Assembly (NCBI RefSeq): GCF_018446385.1
Contig: NC_055987.1
Span: 11,245,705-11,309,704, forward strand
Direction of reading: 5' to 3'
Length of the DNA stretch: 64,000 nt
DNA from: Zingiber officinale
Taxonomy: Eukaryota > Streptophyta > Magnoliopsida > Zingiberales > Zingiberaceae
The position numbers were made by a program, and so were the translations under genes. Within the stretch, counting starts at the first letter, position 1; each line of letters starts with the position of its first letter. The notes below the pieces were generated by a model, which saw nothing but the letters and a program-made list of their open reading frames with translations, did no database searches and was not told the DNA's origin. Positions 47,076 through 59,678 of this stretch are shown in pieces.

Positions 47076-48081
47076 GTTAACTTGGTTTTGCAGAAAAATT
47101 TTAGTTGATTAAGTTGATCATACACTAAAGAAGACCAAAGAAAGTCCAAACAGATCTGGAGAACCAGATGTTTGGCAGGTAAGGTCAGGCAAACAACTGG
47201 AGAGATCAAATGAGAACGAGCCCCAATGGGGCTATAGGTGTTGGTTCAATTTAGATTCATTTTAGAAGTCTAAGTTAATACCAAGATTAGATCTTGGTCT
47301 TGGTAAGGCAAGATCTAATTCATAAATTTATCTTATTTCATTATGTGTTAACTCTATTTTGTAGGATATTTTTGTTATTAGGCTAACTTATTTTTATAGG
47401 AGTTAGTTTGCAAAAATTCACCTTAAATGAATAGTGCTCGAGGCGCCTCGAGTGCTTGGAGGTGCCTCAGATGAGTTGATGGAGGCGCCTTGAGTAGGCT
47501 CGAGATGCCTTCTCCCGGATAGAGTTCGAAGATGAAGTTTTACTTTGGGGAGGCATCTCAGAGCGGATTGGAGGTGCTTTGGAGGTGCCTAAGAGCTGAT
47601 GGAGGCACCTCAGAGTGGATAAAGGTTGAAGTTCATAGATCAGATAAGTGCTATTGGAGACAGCTCTGACACTGTATAAAATAGGGGTTCAACTAAGAGT
47701 TTTAACACAACTTTTCTTTGTGCTTCCTTGACCGTCCAGCTGCTTCAACTTCATGCTACTACTGTGCTGCAACGCTGCTATGCCTGACCACTACAGACGA
47801 ACCAACAATAACACCCAAGCTCATCATTTCTATGTTTGCATGTAGGGTTGTTACACTTTCTCTATTTGTATTGATTTTACGATTGATTAGTGAATTACCC
47901 ATCGAAATGGTCCAAAGGGTTTGAGTCTTGGAATATGAGTCATTAAAGGCTCTGAACCAAGTAAATCGACCATGTTTTATCTTTCATTTTCTTAGTCCTT
48001 TTTCCGTTTCACACTTATATTAAAGAAAAAGAAACATTTTTAAAATCACGACCCCCCTTCTCACATGCAAACAATCCTACA
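47011..48081 (+). mobile_element. 5' LTR of a Ty1/copia element
   Basis: The LTR runs TGTTAACACTG to CAATCCTACA. It is the same family as the solo LTR at 57323: the middle section around AGATCTTGGTCTTGG, the TTTTGTAGGATAT block and the GGCGCC-type palindromes (47440-47620) before a TATA-like box (about 47676) correspond. A diverged tRNA-Met primer site lies at 48084-48095 (10 of 12 bases). A (TA)n run at 47036-47073 sits near its left end. Confidence 0.65.
47036..47073. repeat. (TA)n microsatellite
   Basis: This is an uninterrupted TA dinucleotide run of about 38 bp. Confidence 0.95.
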
Positions 48082-48638
48082 AGTAATATCAGAGTCTTGT
48101 TCGCTCTGAATTTGTGCAATCACCATTCAAGCAAGGGTTTTCACTTATTGTTTTTTGCTTCATTTTTTTCAAGTTTTGAGCTTTTCGACTTACGTCTGAA
48201 TTGGTACAATCACCTCTTTTGATAAAGGTTTCAATTTTCTATTAATTACTAGAAATTGATGCAACAACACTCGAGTTATCTTCTCAGTTAATATTTTTTT
48301 TTATACCACACTACGAATTCCAAGATAAAGTTTTGGAAATTCTTTTTTCTGTTTATATTCTTTTGCAAGAATGCCGATGTCTCATCAAGAAGGGTGAAAC
48401 ATCTACGAGTCTCCACCATACGATCAAGATGATTTTAATTACTGGAGGTGAGCAAAGGAATATTTCTTGAGAAGAGAAAATTTCGATAACGAGTTGATAC
48501 AATGAGTTGATATTGAAAAAACCCTCTCGAGGCTCTTAAACGAACAAAAAGGTAATTGAGTTAATTTATAGTATTTTACCTAACAATGTATTATGCAGAT
48601 TAGAAAAGTCCGAGAATGTATAAGTGCTTTGGACCTAG

Positions 48639-49085
48639 TTGATCGAGCTTCATGAGATCCCATCGAAGCTAGAAGATCAAGTCGAATTCGAGATCGAATA
48701 TGAGTCTGAATCCCTAGAGTCATCCTCAAAGTTACACTCAAGAGAACCAGACCAAACCAACTTCATGGTGTTAATGGCTAAGGAGGAGGTAGATGGATTT
48801 AAATTTGAGTTACAACAAGAGTTTGAGTCTGAATACGAGACAACAATGGCCAAGAGGGAGAATTCTAACGAGGATTCAAAAGGTAAACTTGTAAATTCAA
48901 AATTTAAAGATCATATAATATGTTTTAAATGCAGTGAAAGAGGGTATTACAAAAATAAGTGCCCCACTTATAAGAATCAATCCACACAACTAGAGGCAAA
49001 GGAGAAACCAATACTAGGAGTCAGAAAAAAGAAGGAGCACATCAAATATTTCAAATGCAAACAAATGGATGACTATAAAAGTTAA
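48639..49085 (+). mobile_element. Copia gag remnant with zinc knuckle
   Basis: The plus-strand frame of 148 residues starts at a gag-like segment (MIELHEIPSKLEDQVEFE). It reaches a CCHC-type zinc knuckle (CFKCSERGYYKNKC) and a second degenerate Cys cluster. A diverged primer site lies upstream and the same-strand LTR at 47011 is 560 bp to the left. It is part of a broken element. Further scraps resembling the integrase/GAG-pre-integrase area follow at about 49560-49900. Confidence 0.7.
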
Positions 49086-50580
49086 TGCCCAAAAAGAAGA
49101 TCCAGGGGGAGCAATCAAGGTTAGTAAGTTTACTTTATATGAAAATCTAATTTTTACAAAACATATTAGTAACGATATCTTGCCTAATCATTATTGCTCT
49201 CATCTAGACTTTCCTGAAAATTAGATATACATGTTCACTCAAACAAATTAATTAATAAAAACTCAAATAATAATTTAAAAATAATTCTTTAATCCTTAAA
49301 AATTTATATTCAAGTTTTAGAAAATTAGTAAAATAAAATAATCTTTTAAAAAAGAAAATTGATAAATTAGAAAAGATTATTAATAATTTTACCAAACTTA
49401 CAAAATCTAGACTTGGTTACAAGTCTAAGTCAAATTTAAATAAAAACTTAAACTCCGCAGACCAATTTATAATCAAATGTCTTTTAATTATGAAACTAAC
49501 TAATGAAAAAAAAATAAATCTAAACCAAAACTTAAAAACAAAGATTTTATGATTTAGGGGGAGATGCTAAATTAATTGGAACCTCAAAAACATAAGCTAC
49601 CCACTTGAGTAATTAAGGTTAGATAATAAAAAGATAGTTTGATTCTTGTCCAATATAGTACCAGGTGGAGCGAGATGATAATGTGTTAAGAAAGCTTGGT
49701 CTAGGAAGTCAAGCAGGGTAAGACGTACCCTACTTGGTCTACTTGACTAAGTGAAACTAACCGAAGTTATCTCGTCATATCCTAAACTAGTTAGACCAAG
49801 ATTTTTTAATAGGAAGGTTAAATGTCCAATTTCTTAAAAAGGCGTTGCCTAGAAGTAGTCATTGCTTGATACCTAAGAAGGTCCCTGTGCCCTGCTACAG
49901 CTTGGTAGTCAATTTTTGAAATGTATATTTAACTAACTAACGGTTAAACCTGAATCTAACATAAAATCAAATAATATGTAAAATCAAGAAAAATTAACTA
50001 AACATCTCATAAAATTATAGAATTACCATGGTTGAAAACTTAAACTGAATGAGATGAATAAAATATTAAAACTTGATTAAATGCTAATTTCAAATTAAAT
50101 TAAAATTTTAATTAATTTTAATTAAAACTCTAATTAAATCTTTAATTAAAACTCCAATTAAATCTGAAATTAACAACTTTAATTAAAATCTAAATCAAAA
50201 CGTTAAAGTTGGATTTGGAAATGCTAACATTAAAACGCTAAAACTAAAACAAAAAGGGGGAAAAAAAATTAAATCTAATTAAAATCTTAATTTATTTAAA
50301 AAATAAATTAAAACTTTAACTTAATTAAACTTAAACTAAAACTTAATTAAAACATTAGTTAAAACCTAATTAAAACTTTAATTGAAATTTAATTAAAACT
50401 TTAACCAAACTTTTATTAAAACTTAAATTAATTAAACCTAAATTTAAAACTTAACGTAATTAAACTTAAATTGAAAAGTAAAACTTTAAATTAAACTTAA
50501 ATTAAAACATAAATAAAATTAAATCAGAAATTCAATAATTATTAATCAAATTAACCCAATAATAATTTCAAAATTTATAT
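49086..50580. other. A/T-rich, G-poor interval with copia scraps
   Basis: Positions 49560-49900 hold copia-like scraps. From about 49990 the sequence is low-complexity. It is built of loosely repeated TTAATTAAAACT motifs with almost no G on the plus strand. It continues after the solo LTR at 50581. No gene is seen. Confidence 0.55.
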
Positions 50581-51474
50581 TGATCCTGTCCGAGCGCTGA
50601 GTCGATGGATACTAAGGACGTGGCACTCTCCGTTGTCTCCGACTGGTGATATGGATCTCCGGCGAACCTGCAAAGAAGCCGAGCCAGGAGGGGTTTCCCG
50701 GCGACGACCCTCCGACGCTCAAGTCAGACAGTGAAGAAGGAGAGGAGCAAAGTATCGCTATTGTGGCTACAGTGATGAGGATCGCATACCTCCGTCGAAG
50801 TCTGAAGGTCCTTATATAGGACCCCGGGGAGGCGCGGGCACGCTTCTCAATGCGTGCACGCTTCCCCAAACATACCTCTGTAGGGTTGTGTCAGAAAAGC
50901 ATGTCTGACGTCATTTCGCAATCGTCCGAGCATATCCCGGATGTGACGGTGAAAACTTCCACCATACGATACTCTGTCCGCTCCGGCTGCCGACCATGTT
51001 GTTTGTCGGCGGCAGGTGTCTCGAGGATGAAGTTACTAACTGTCCTTTTTGTCTCATTGCGCTCTTACCTGTTCCCGGGCCGAGCGGACCATCCGCTCGA
51101 CGCTTATGGCCTTCGGGAATGTGCATACCTCGGCCTGGGCGGGGAAGTCCTGCTCATGTGCTCAGATGGAATTGCGCCTTATTGTCCTGTGGCTCGGTCG
51201 AGCGTCCTGTCTGCCCGGCCCATAGACTCTTTTACCTTGAGCATCGGAAACTCGATCCCTGGTCGGGCTGTCTTTCGTCCGATCGGGGAGACCCCTGGCT
51301 GGATGTCCGGTCAGGCGGATGTTCGGTCGGCCGGATGCTCGGTCGGCCGCCACTCCGCTTGGCACGACCTCTGTCCGCTCGGCACGACTTTGGGATTGCC
51401 CCTCTTGACCATTGACCTCCACGTGTCGTTGACATCCCGCCAACGAGTGATCCCTTGTCCTTACCACCGGATCA
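50581..51474 (-). mobile_element. Solo LTR, Tat-like gypsy (894 bp), TSD TATAT
   Basis: The ends are perfect inverse hexamers, TGATCC and GGATCA, with TATAT at 50576-50580 and 51475-51479. On the minus strand it ends CGGACAGGATCA like the 13242 LTR, and a TATATAA box sits at about 50812. It is GC-rich in a very A/T-rich setting. The long frames at 50850-51491 are by-products. Confidence 0.88.
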
Positions 51475-52672
51475 TATATAATAAATCTTAATTGATTCCA
51501 ATTAACTTAATTAAATCTGAATTAATTAATTTAATTCAAGTAATAATTCAAAATTAATAATCAATTAACTTAAATTTTAATTAATAACTAATCATTATTA
51601 ATTAATCCAAAATTTAATCTTAATTTAGTTAATCTGAATTTAATTACTAAGTAAGCAAATCCAAAATTTAATAATTAATTTAATAATATAAATTTAATTA
51701 CTCTGAAATTAATAATTAATTAATCAAATCAATACTAAACTAAATTGATCAATTGAATTAAGTTAATAATGATTAATCAATTTTAATAATAATTAATCTA
51801 ATAATTATTTTACTCTAAAAATTAATTTAATTTTAATTTAACTATTTATCCAAAATAATTGTAACTTATTTATTAATCCAAATTTAAATTTTAACTTAAT
51901 TAACTTAATTTGAAAACTATCTTAAACTTAATTAATTTTAATCCAAGATTAATTTAAAATTTTAATTCAAAATTCAGGAATAATTAATTAATCCATAATT
52001 ATTTAATGATTTATTTAAGTAATTTTAATAAATTAATCAAAATTAATTTAAAATTCATGGTTAATTTTAGATTATTTAAGTTAGAATTTTTAAACTAAAA
52101 TTAATTAAAAATCAAATTATTTCTACTTTAGACAAAAACATGTTAAAGTTTTTTCTAAACATGTTAAATCTAGAATTGGTTGAAATGTTAGGAAAAGTAA
52201 AATTTCAATGTTAATTTATGATTGATTGGAAATTACTTGTAGAACCAGACACAGAGACATGTAATACCTGTAGTTAATAAAGAATTTCTAAGGAATTGTC
52301 AAGTTAAAGGAGAGATTCATTTGAAAGACACATTTTGGAAATGATATTCAAATAAAATATTTTGAAAATATTTTGAAAATTTTACCTTCAAATTTTTACA
52401 AAATAGTTTTGACATAATTTTTAAAATTCTTTTGATAGTTTTTAAAATTCTTTTAAAAGTTTTCTACAAATACATGCATTAATAAAAATGCATGTAGTTT
52501 TTTTAAAAGTTATTTCTAAAAATTTTCTACAAATACATAGAAATACATGTTTTTGACAAAAAAAATGTTTTTTAAATAATCTTAAACATGTTTTTGAAAA
52601 ATACTTTTAAAAACTTCCAAAAATATTTTAAGTTTTTTTAATATTTTGAAAAAGATTTTAGTTGTTCTTTTT
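51475..52672. other. A/T-rich, G-poor interval, right part
   Basis: This continues the TTAATTAA-type low-complexity DNA of 49990-50580 to about 52130. It then becomes T/A-rich with many runs of TTTTAAAA type. No coding or RNA gene is seen. Confidence 0.55.
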
Positions 52673-55600
52673 GTTGGGAGATTATTGGTGCAATCGTCTT
52701 TGGATCAAAGTTAACCAGTTTGACTATGTTCGAATGGATTCAAGCTTGAGTTTCAATGTTTGGACAATATATTTGAAAAATATATGAAAGAGGTCAAGTA
52801 GATTAAAGTTGACAAGATACTTGATGATATGTGAGAGGAAAGTCAAGTAGATTGTGAAGGATTGGATACTTGACTAGCAAAGTGTTAACTCGAGGGTTAG
52901 GCAATGGTAAAGTCCTAATTGCGGTTAGGGAAAGAAAAGTCCAAGTGGGTCAAGAAGGACCACACGCTGACAAAAGAAAATCCTAACTATGGCTAGGCAA
53001 AGGAAAGTCTAAGTGGGTCAAGGAGGACCGCACGTTGACAAAGAAAAGCCCTAACTATGGTTAAACAAAGGGAAGCCCAAGTGAGTCAACAAGGACCACA
53101 CCTTGGCAAGACGAAAATCCTAACTTCGATTAGGCAAGAGAAAAATTCAAGTGGCTCAAGGAGGACTACACTTAGTGATCGGAAGTTTAACGAGAAGTTG
53201 GCAAAGTCCAATTGGGTCTAAGATTAGTCGAACACTTAGTGGGAAAGTCCCAATAGGTCACGGTTGATCGGAGATTGGGCAAGAGAACCATAGACTTGGG
53301 TTAAGCAAGTTAGGGTTGGAGCAATCTGTTGGTTGATCCTAGGAAGATCGTACCGGTTCCACTGTACAAAAATTTTGTACAAGTGTCGAACCTTTCCTAA
53401 ACAACCTATTGTGTTCTTTAGAAATTAAATTAGGAATTGCAAACGGAACTTAACATTATTAATTTCAAATTTAACTTATCTGTTCTTAATGGTTTAGATT
53501 TGGATCGCAAACGATGCTTAACATTATTGATCCAAATCCACATATGTTATAAATTTAATTAAATATTAATTTCCAAAATTGACTTCCAGGACTGCATGGC
53601 GAGACACTAGTCCTTCTTGGGTATGAGATCATCCACCACCGCCTAGACAAAAACTTTTAAAGAAATCTAATATTTAATTTCCTTATATAACTCTAGGTTT
53701 AACCAAAAAGAACAATCGAATCACAAGATCGAAAAATAAAGAAACACAAACTCGAAACAAATCCGAATATCTAGAATCTCTAGCCTCTTGTGTTTGGAAT
53801 TCATACAAAGAAGAACTAGTATGATGCGGAAAATAATTACTAGTTATACATTTCTTTGTAAGCAATAACCTCTTGATCTTCTGCCATATTCCTCGCCTCC
53901 TCTTGGACGTCGTGTGGGCGACGATCCTCCAAGATGAAAACCACCCAAAAGCTCCTCCTTCTCTAAGATTCGGCCACCACCACCACCAAGGAATAAAAGA
54001 GAGCAAGGGGAAAGGAAAGGGGAGAAGGCCGACCACAAGAGAATAAGAATAGATGCAATCCCTACTTCCCATCTTCTTCTCCTTCTCTTTGTATCCGGCC
54101 ACACAAAGCAACCACAAGAGGTGGCCGACCCTAGCATGAAGAGAAGCAAGGCCGACCCTTAGAAGAAGACTAGAGAGAAGAGAGAAAAGAATAGAATACT
54201 ATGAGGCCTCTCCTCCCCTTCTTTTATAATACTTGCCCAAGGCAAATAAGGAAAGATTTTTACAAAAAATTAAAATCTTCCTCTTGTTTTCCTTTCCTCC
54301 TTTTTAATTCCTTTTTCTCCTCTTAATTGATTGAATGGCCGACCCCTTGCTTGGGCACCAAACAAGAGTGGCCGACCTTAAAAAAAGAAAAATATATCTT
54401 GTAAAAATTTTATAAGTAAAGAAGAAAAACTCTTATAAAATTTTACAAGCTCTCTTTTAATTTCCTAATATGGATGTTTTAAAAAAAGGGAAATTTTAAA
54501 ACAAGTTTTAAGATTTAAAACTTCTTATTTAAAATTTCCTTTTTTAACATGGTTACAAAAGGAAAGTTTTAAATTTAAAACTTTCTTTTTAAATACCATG
54601 TGGATGGTTAAAAAGGAAAGTTTTATAATTTTAAAATCTCTCTTTTAAAACTTGTAGATATCTACAAAGAGAAGATTTTAAAAATTCAAAACACCTCTCA
54701 TACTTTGAATTATGTGGCCGTCCCCCTTTTTGCTTGGGCACCAAGCAAGAGGCCGACCCCTTTGAGGAGGAAGTGGCCGACCCCATGGCTTGGTCACCAG
54801 GCCATGGGCCGACCCCCTCTTGGACACCAAGATGAGCTTTTCATGAGTGGATATGAGGCATTAATGAGGCTACGACAGAGACCTAGAGGAGAGATTGATT
54901 TTGGCCTTCTGACGAGCTCGAGTATCCCGTGTTCGCCCCGAACACATAACTCAAGTTCATCAATAATAACTCATTTCACTAGAGAGTTATTATTGCACTG
55001 TCGCACCAATACCGAATTACATTATGGGCTCCTTCTTATCATGAGTGTGTTAATCTCCCTGTGTTTAAGATATCGGATGCCCACTAATTAATTGAGTTAC
55101 TGACAACTCACTTTAATTAATATCTTAGTCCAAGAGTAGTACCACTAAACCTTATTGTCATGTCGGATTAAGTCCACCTGCAGGGTTTAACATAACAATC
55201 CTTATGAGCTCCTCTTGGGGGCATTATCAACCTAGATTACTAGGACATAGTTTCCTTCTATAATCAACAACACACACTACAAGTAATATCATTTCCCAAC
55301 TTATCAGGCCTATCGATTTATCGAGCTAAATCTCACCCTTTGATAAGTCAAAGAAATAAATACTAAATATATGTGCTTGTTATTATATTATGATTAAGAG
55401 CACACACTTCCATAATAACAGAGGTATTGTTCTTTTATCTAGTCAGTATATAAAAAAAACTACCTTAAATGGTCCTGCTCAATACACTCAGAGTGTACTA
55501 GTGTAATTTTATAGTTAAGATAAACTAATACCAAATTACAATACGACTATTCAAATGGTTTGTTCCTATTCATCTTAGTCGTGAGCTACTGTTTATAATT

Positions 55601-56040
55601 TATAAAGAACCGATAACATGATCTTCTGTGTGTGACACTACACACTATGTTATCTACAATATAAATTAATTGAACAACTACACTTAGCATATAAATATAG
55701 ATATTGACCAATGTGATTCTTAAATGTTTATACAAAAGCTATACTTTTAGTATACACTCTAACACAATCGATTGGGTAATCAATTGGCCCAAGTTCAATC
55801 GATCAATGGATTGATTGAGAGTGCCATCGTGAAGAGGCACGGTGAATCAATGGGTAATCGATTCAACCGGAAGCCAATCAATTGAGTAATTGATTGAGGT
55901 AAATTTTGTGAGAATAGAGAGGCGTTGAATCGATTAGCTAATTGATTCAACCCTCTTCAATCGATTGGGTAATCAATTGAAGTGGATTTTTTTTCGTAAA
56001 GCATAATAACTTCCTCGTGAGGAGTTTAATCAATTGGGAG
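52673..56040 (+). mobile_element. Copia-type LTR fragment split by a solo LTR
   Basis: It starts TGTTGGGAGATTATTGGTGC at 52672-52673. It shares the duplicated GGTGCAA block and the AAAGTCCAAG units (52930-53290) with the LTR at 18242. It is cut by the solo LTR at 53327-55764 and continues at 55770 with a cluster of AATCGATT/AATTGATT palindromes (55766-55985). The right end is eroded, so about 56040 is approximate. Confidence 0.6.
53327..55764 (+). mobile_element. Solo LTR, large family (2438 bp), TSD CAATC
   Basis: The element runs TGTTGGTTGATCC to ACTCTAACA with CAATC at 53322-53326 and 55765-55769. It is colinear with 29766-32144 and closest to 59679-62269. A 128-codon plus-strand frame at 54705-55091 has an equal-length counterpart in the 59679 copy. 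No gag or pol. Confidence 0.9.
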
Positions 56041-56456
56041 GAATTTGTGAACTCTAGGAGTGATCATGGATCGGGTTGATTTAGTTATTGGGGTAAAAAA
56101 CTATTCGACCCTACTAGATCAGATAATGCAATATCAGTGCCCTACATCTGACCATATATCCGGCGGTTCTTATGTATTAGATATCCGGTGGGTTGTTAAT
56201 TATTTGGATATCCAACCCTATATCCAATGAAATATAAAATATAAATATAAATACAATAAAAAATAAAATATTTTAAAATGATAATAGACATTACTTATTA
56301 CATGTTGTAGCAGCTAATCGGCTATAGTTGCTACAACGTGTAGCAGTTTATTGACAGTAGCTGCTACAAGTAGGGGTGATTGCATATCGGGTTGGTTCAG
56401 TTATTAGAATAAAATATCTAGGCCTACTAGATCAGATAATGTAATATCAGGACCCT
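56041..56456. repeat. Direct repeat pair, remains of a hAT-like MITE
   Basis: Positions 56058-56165 and 56366-56460 share a block beginning GGGTGAT-like and ending CAGATAATG, then ATATCAG and CCCTACAT. Between them are an A/T-rich stretch and a GTAGCAGCTA cluster (56305-56375). This looks like a broken non-autonomous DNA element; the class is uncertain. Confidence 0.4.
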
Positions 56457-57322
56457 ACATATCACGCCCCCAGAGGAGTCCTTGCCAGACAAAAATCCGA
56501 CAACATCTCCCCTGTACCGGTGACAATCTGAAGCAATACATACATACACAAACATATACACATTCATCAGCCCACACGGCTGGAACATACATAAAATAGA
56601 AACAATATAACCACACAATTTAATATACTCAGCCTACCTGGCTGAATAACAATGAAATAAATAAAACAACCACGCAGTATAATAACAACCCACACGGCTG
56701 TAAGTAAACGCAGCGGAAAACACAAAATAATACGAACGTAAGACCAACAATGACACTAACAAAAATACCTGCAATCACCCGACTTAACTCCAAAATTCAA
56801 CATCGACTTATTGAAAAACAAAATACACAAAATTAACATATCACCCAAATGATAACAAAACCAAAAAGAAAACTATCCTCGAGTGTGACGTGGGACCGGC
56901 AGCCGGGACTCTCCAAGCATCCATGACTCATCTACCTGTTACCTGGCGAAAGAAAACCAATTTGCGAGGTGGTGAGTATTGGAACTCAGCGGGTAAGGAA
57001 AGATAGTGCATGAACATAAAATACAAATATAAAGTGAGCCAAGAGTATACAATCTTAAAAGAAATAGCAGATACTAAATAGAACCATAATAATTGCTCAT
57101 ACCTGAAACCATATCCTAGGCTAGGTATAGAAGGTCAGAAATAGTACTAATCTGCTATAGTACTGCTCATAACTACAACGGAAATATGTAAGGTATATAT
57201 AAACTTCCAATAAGTAGACCAAGGACTAAACACCTACAATGAGGGTATATCTCAACATAAGCAAGCATAACAGCATAAGTGAGCAACAACAGTAAGTAAG
57301 CAATAACAACATATGTAAACAG

Positions 57323-58437
57323 TGTTGGTGCGGTTAGCACTAACGGTCTAACTCAGGTTTTGATGAATGACAAATCAGGTTAAGTTAGAGTTGTCATTAT
57401 CTAACACTTTGAACGAGTGTGCAGGCTAAGTCCAGACAGGTCGACAGGCTGACCGGATGTTTGGCATGAAGTCTAAGCGGGTCGACGGGCTGACCGGATG
57501 CTTGGCGAGAAGTCCAAGCGGGTCGACGGGCTGACCAGGCGCTTGGCATGAAGTCCAAATGGGTCGAAGGGTTGACCGGACATTTGGCACGAAGTCCATC
57601 TAGGCCGACGGACTGACCGGATAGCTGGCGAGAAGTCCAAACGGGTCGAAGGGCTACCGGAAGTCTGGCAGGTGAGTAAAGGTAAGTCACTGGAAAGGAG
57701 TGACTGTGAGGACGCGTTCCCGGGAAGGGAACATTAGGCGTCGATCCGGCTTAGATCCATTTCGGATGTCTAAGTTGAGATCGTGACTAGATTCCAGTCT
57801 CGGAAAGACGGAATCTAAGTCATACTTTTTATATTGAACTTATAAACTGTGTTAACACTTTGTTTTGTAGGATATACATTATCTATTTACCTCGGACTAA
57901 CCTTTTCTTGCAGGAAAGATGTTCCCTGGAGAAAGGTGGTCCGGGCGCCCGGAGGTGAATTCTATCCTGATCGCGGCGTCAACACGTGGAGCTCACTGGT
58001 TGGACCTGCTACATCACACCAGGACGCCCGGAAGGGATTCGGAGTGCCTCGAGCCTCATATAAAAGAAGGGGCAGGGGTGGAGCCTCAATAACAACTCAG
58101 AACGAACTAAAACCTGCTCTCCTGCGCTCTTGCTACGCTGAGAAAGATCTCCGACAAAGCTTTGTCCGCCTCTTCTTATTTTCTATTGTCGGTATTTCTT
58201 GTTCTAGCTTTTCTGTACTTAAACTCTGTAATTGAATCTTCGAATTGCTAGTGGATTGCCCAACAAAAAACACCCTTGTGTGCGGGCCTTGGAGTAGGAG
58301 TCACCAAAGGCTCTGAACCAAGTAAACTTGGTTCTTGTGTTAGCGTTGTTTCAATTTCGTCTTTTCTGTTGCGCTTACTCTCGATAAATTTTTATAATCG
58401 ATATTCACCCCCTTTATCGAAACATCACGATCTAACA
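57323..58437 (+). mobile_element. Solo LTR, copia-type (1115 bp), TSD AACAG
   Basis: The element runs TGTTGGTGCGG to GATCTAACA with AACAG at 57318-57322 and 58438-58442. Units around GGGTCGACGGGCTGACCGG repeat about six times at 57425-57670. CCGGGCGCCCGG-type palindromes (57942-58035) precede a TATA-like box at about 58059. Same family as the LTR at 47011. Confidence 0.88.
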
Positions 58438-59678
58438 AACAGCAGCAGCTAAAGCAAGTATAACAACAACGTATGCACAGATGGTCACCCCGCTCACCTC
58501 TCTGCACCACGACCCCTATAGGCCGAGAGGCCGGATCGATGATAACTGTACCACCCAAAGGCTGCCACTACTCTCGAGTGACCGGATGGACAGGTGCTGA
58601 GTAGCTAACTAGCTACACAACGAAGGGGGTCCCTGCTGCTCGCAACTCCAGCTACCACTACCCACGAGTGGCCGAGTGTGGCACGACAGGACAAGCGGCA
58701 TCAACTCCAGCTACCACTCTCTCGAGTGGCCGAGGATGCGACCCTGGTCAATGACTCTCTCGACCGCAAGAGAGAATTGGTTGTTGACATGCATGACATG
58801 ATATGATGCACAACATACAACAGTCATCATACAAATATAAGCAGAAATTAGGTATGCTACATGAAGCCAGCATGCTCAATATAGTACATAAATAAACAAC
58901 AGTCAAAGCATACAAACATGGTATCTAGTATCTGCTAATATCATAGATGACAACAAGAGACTGTATGGATATAGAAACGAATAACTCAAAAGTTTGAGTG
59001 GAAGTATCAAGCGCAAGAAAATAAGAGTGGAGTCAAGATAAAAAAAACAGTTTCTTATCCAAAATAGTTCATGCACCAAGGTCAAAGTACTAAAAGAAAC
59101 AAAGCAAGAAGTACCTGCCTTTATACGTAGATCGTGTCAAGTGACCTCATGTGGAGACACTCGTCCCAAGTCCTGCGATCACATATATTTTATTTAGCTA
59201 ATTTCATATAAATCAAATAACTAAATAACCCAACTTAATTAGAAAAACCCCTAATCGAATAGTCATTCATTAATCCCAAGTTAATGATTAACCCTTAATT
59301 ATCCTCTTTCGTTAATCAACTTGGGATTAGACATATGATCATCCCTAATAAATCCAATGATTAAATCTAACCACCATGAATCAACTATACTTAATTCCTC
59401 TCAATAAGAATTTATTAATCTTAATCCATAAACCATCACAACCACATTGGAATAGATATTTATAATTCCACCATAATTCAATTGCATTATGAATCAAACA
59501 TGCAAAACTTATTCACATGATTAATTATTTACCACTATGGCTGATAAGTAATCCCGTGCATTAATTAGATCAGATTTAACCAAATCATCCACCTAATCAC
59601 ACCTGAAAATCCAACAACCTCCTAATAACCCTTACTAAAAAAATCAAACACTCCAATAATCAATCCAATGACCCTAAC

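Noticed and set aside
48639-49085. Zinc-knuckle frame as a host RNA-binding protein gene
   Set aside because: It lies downstream of a same-strand copia-type LTR and tRNA-Met primer-like site and has gag-type layout.
50850-51491. 213-codon plus-strand frame with a second overlapping frame
   Set aside because: It lies inside a GC-rich solo LTR, antisense to its orientation, and runs over the LTR edge and duplication.
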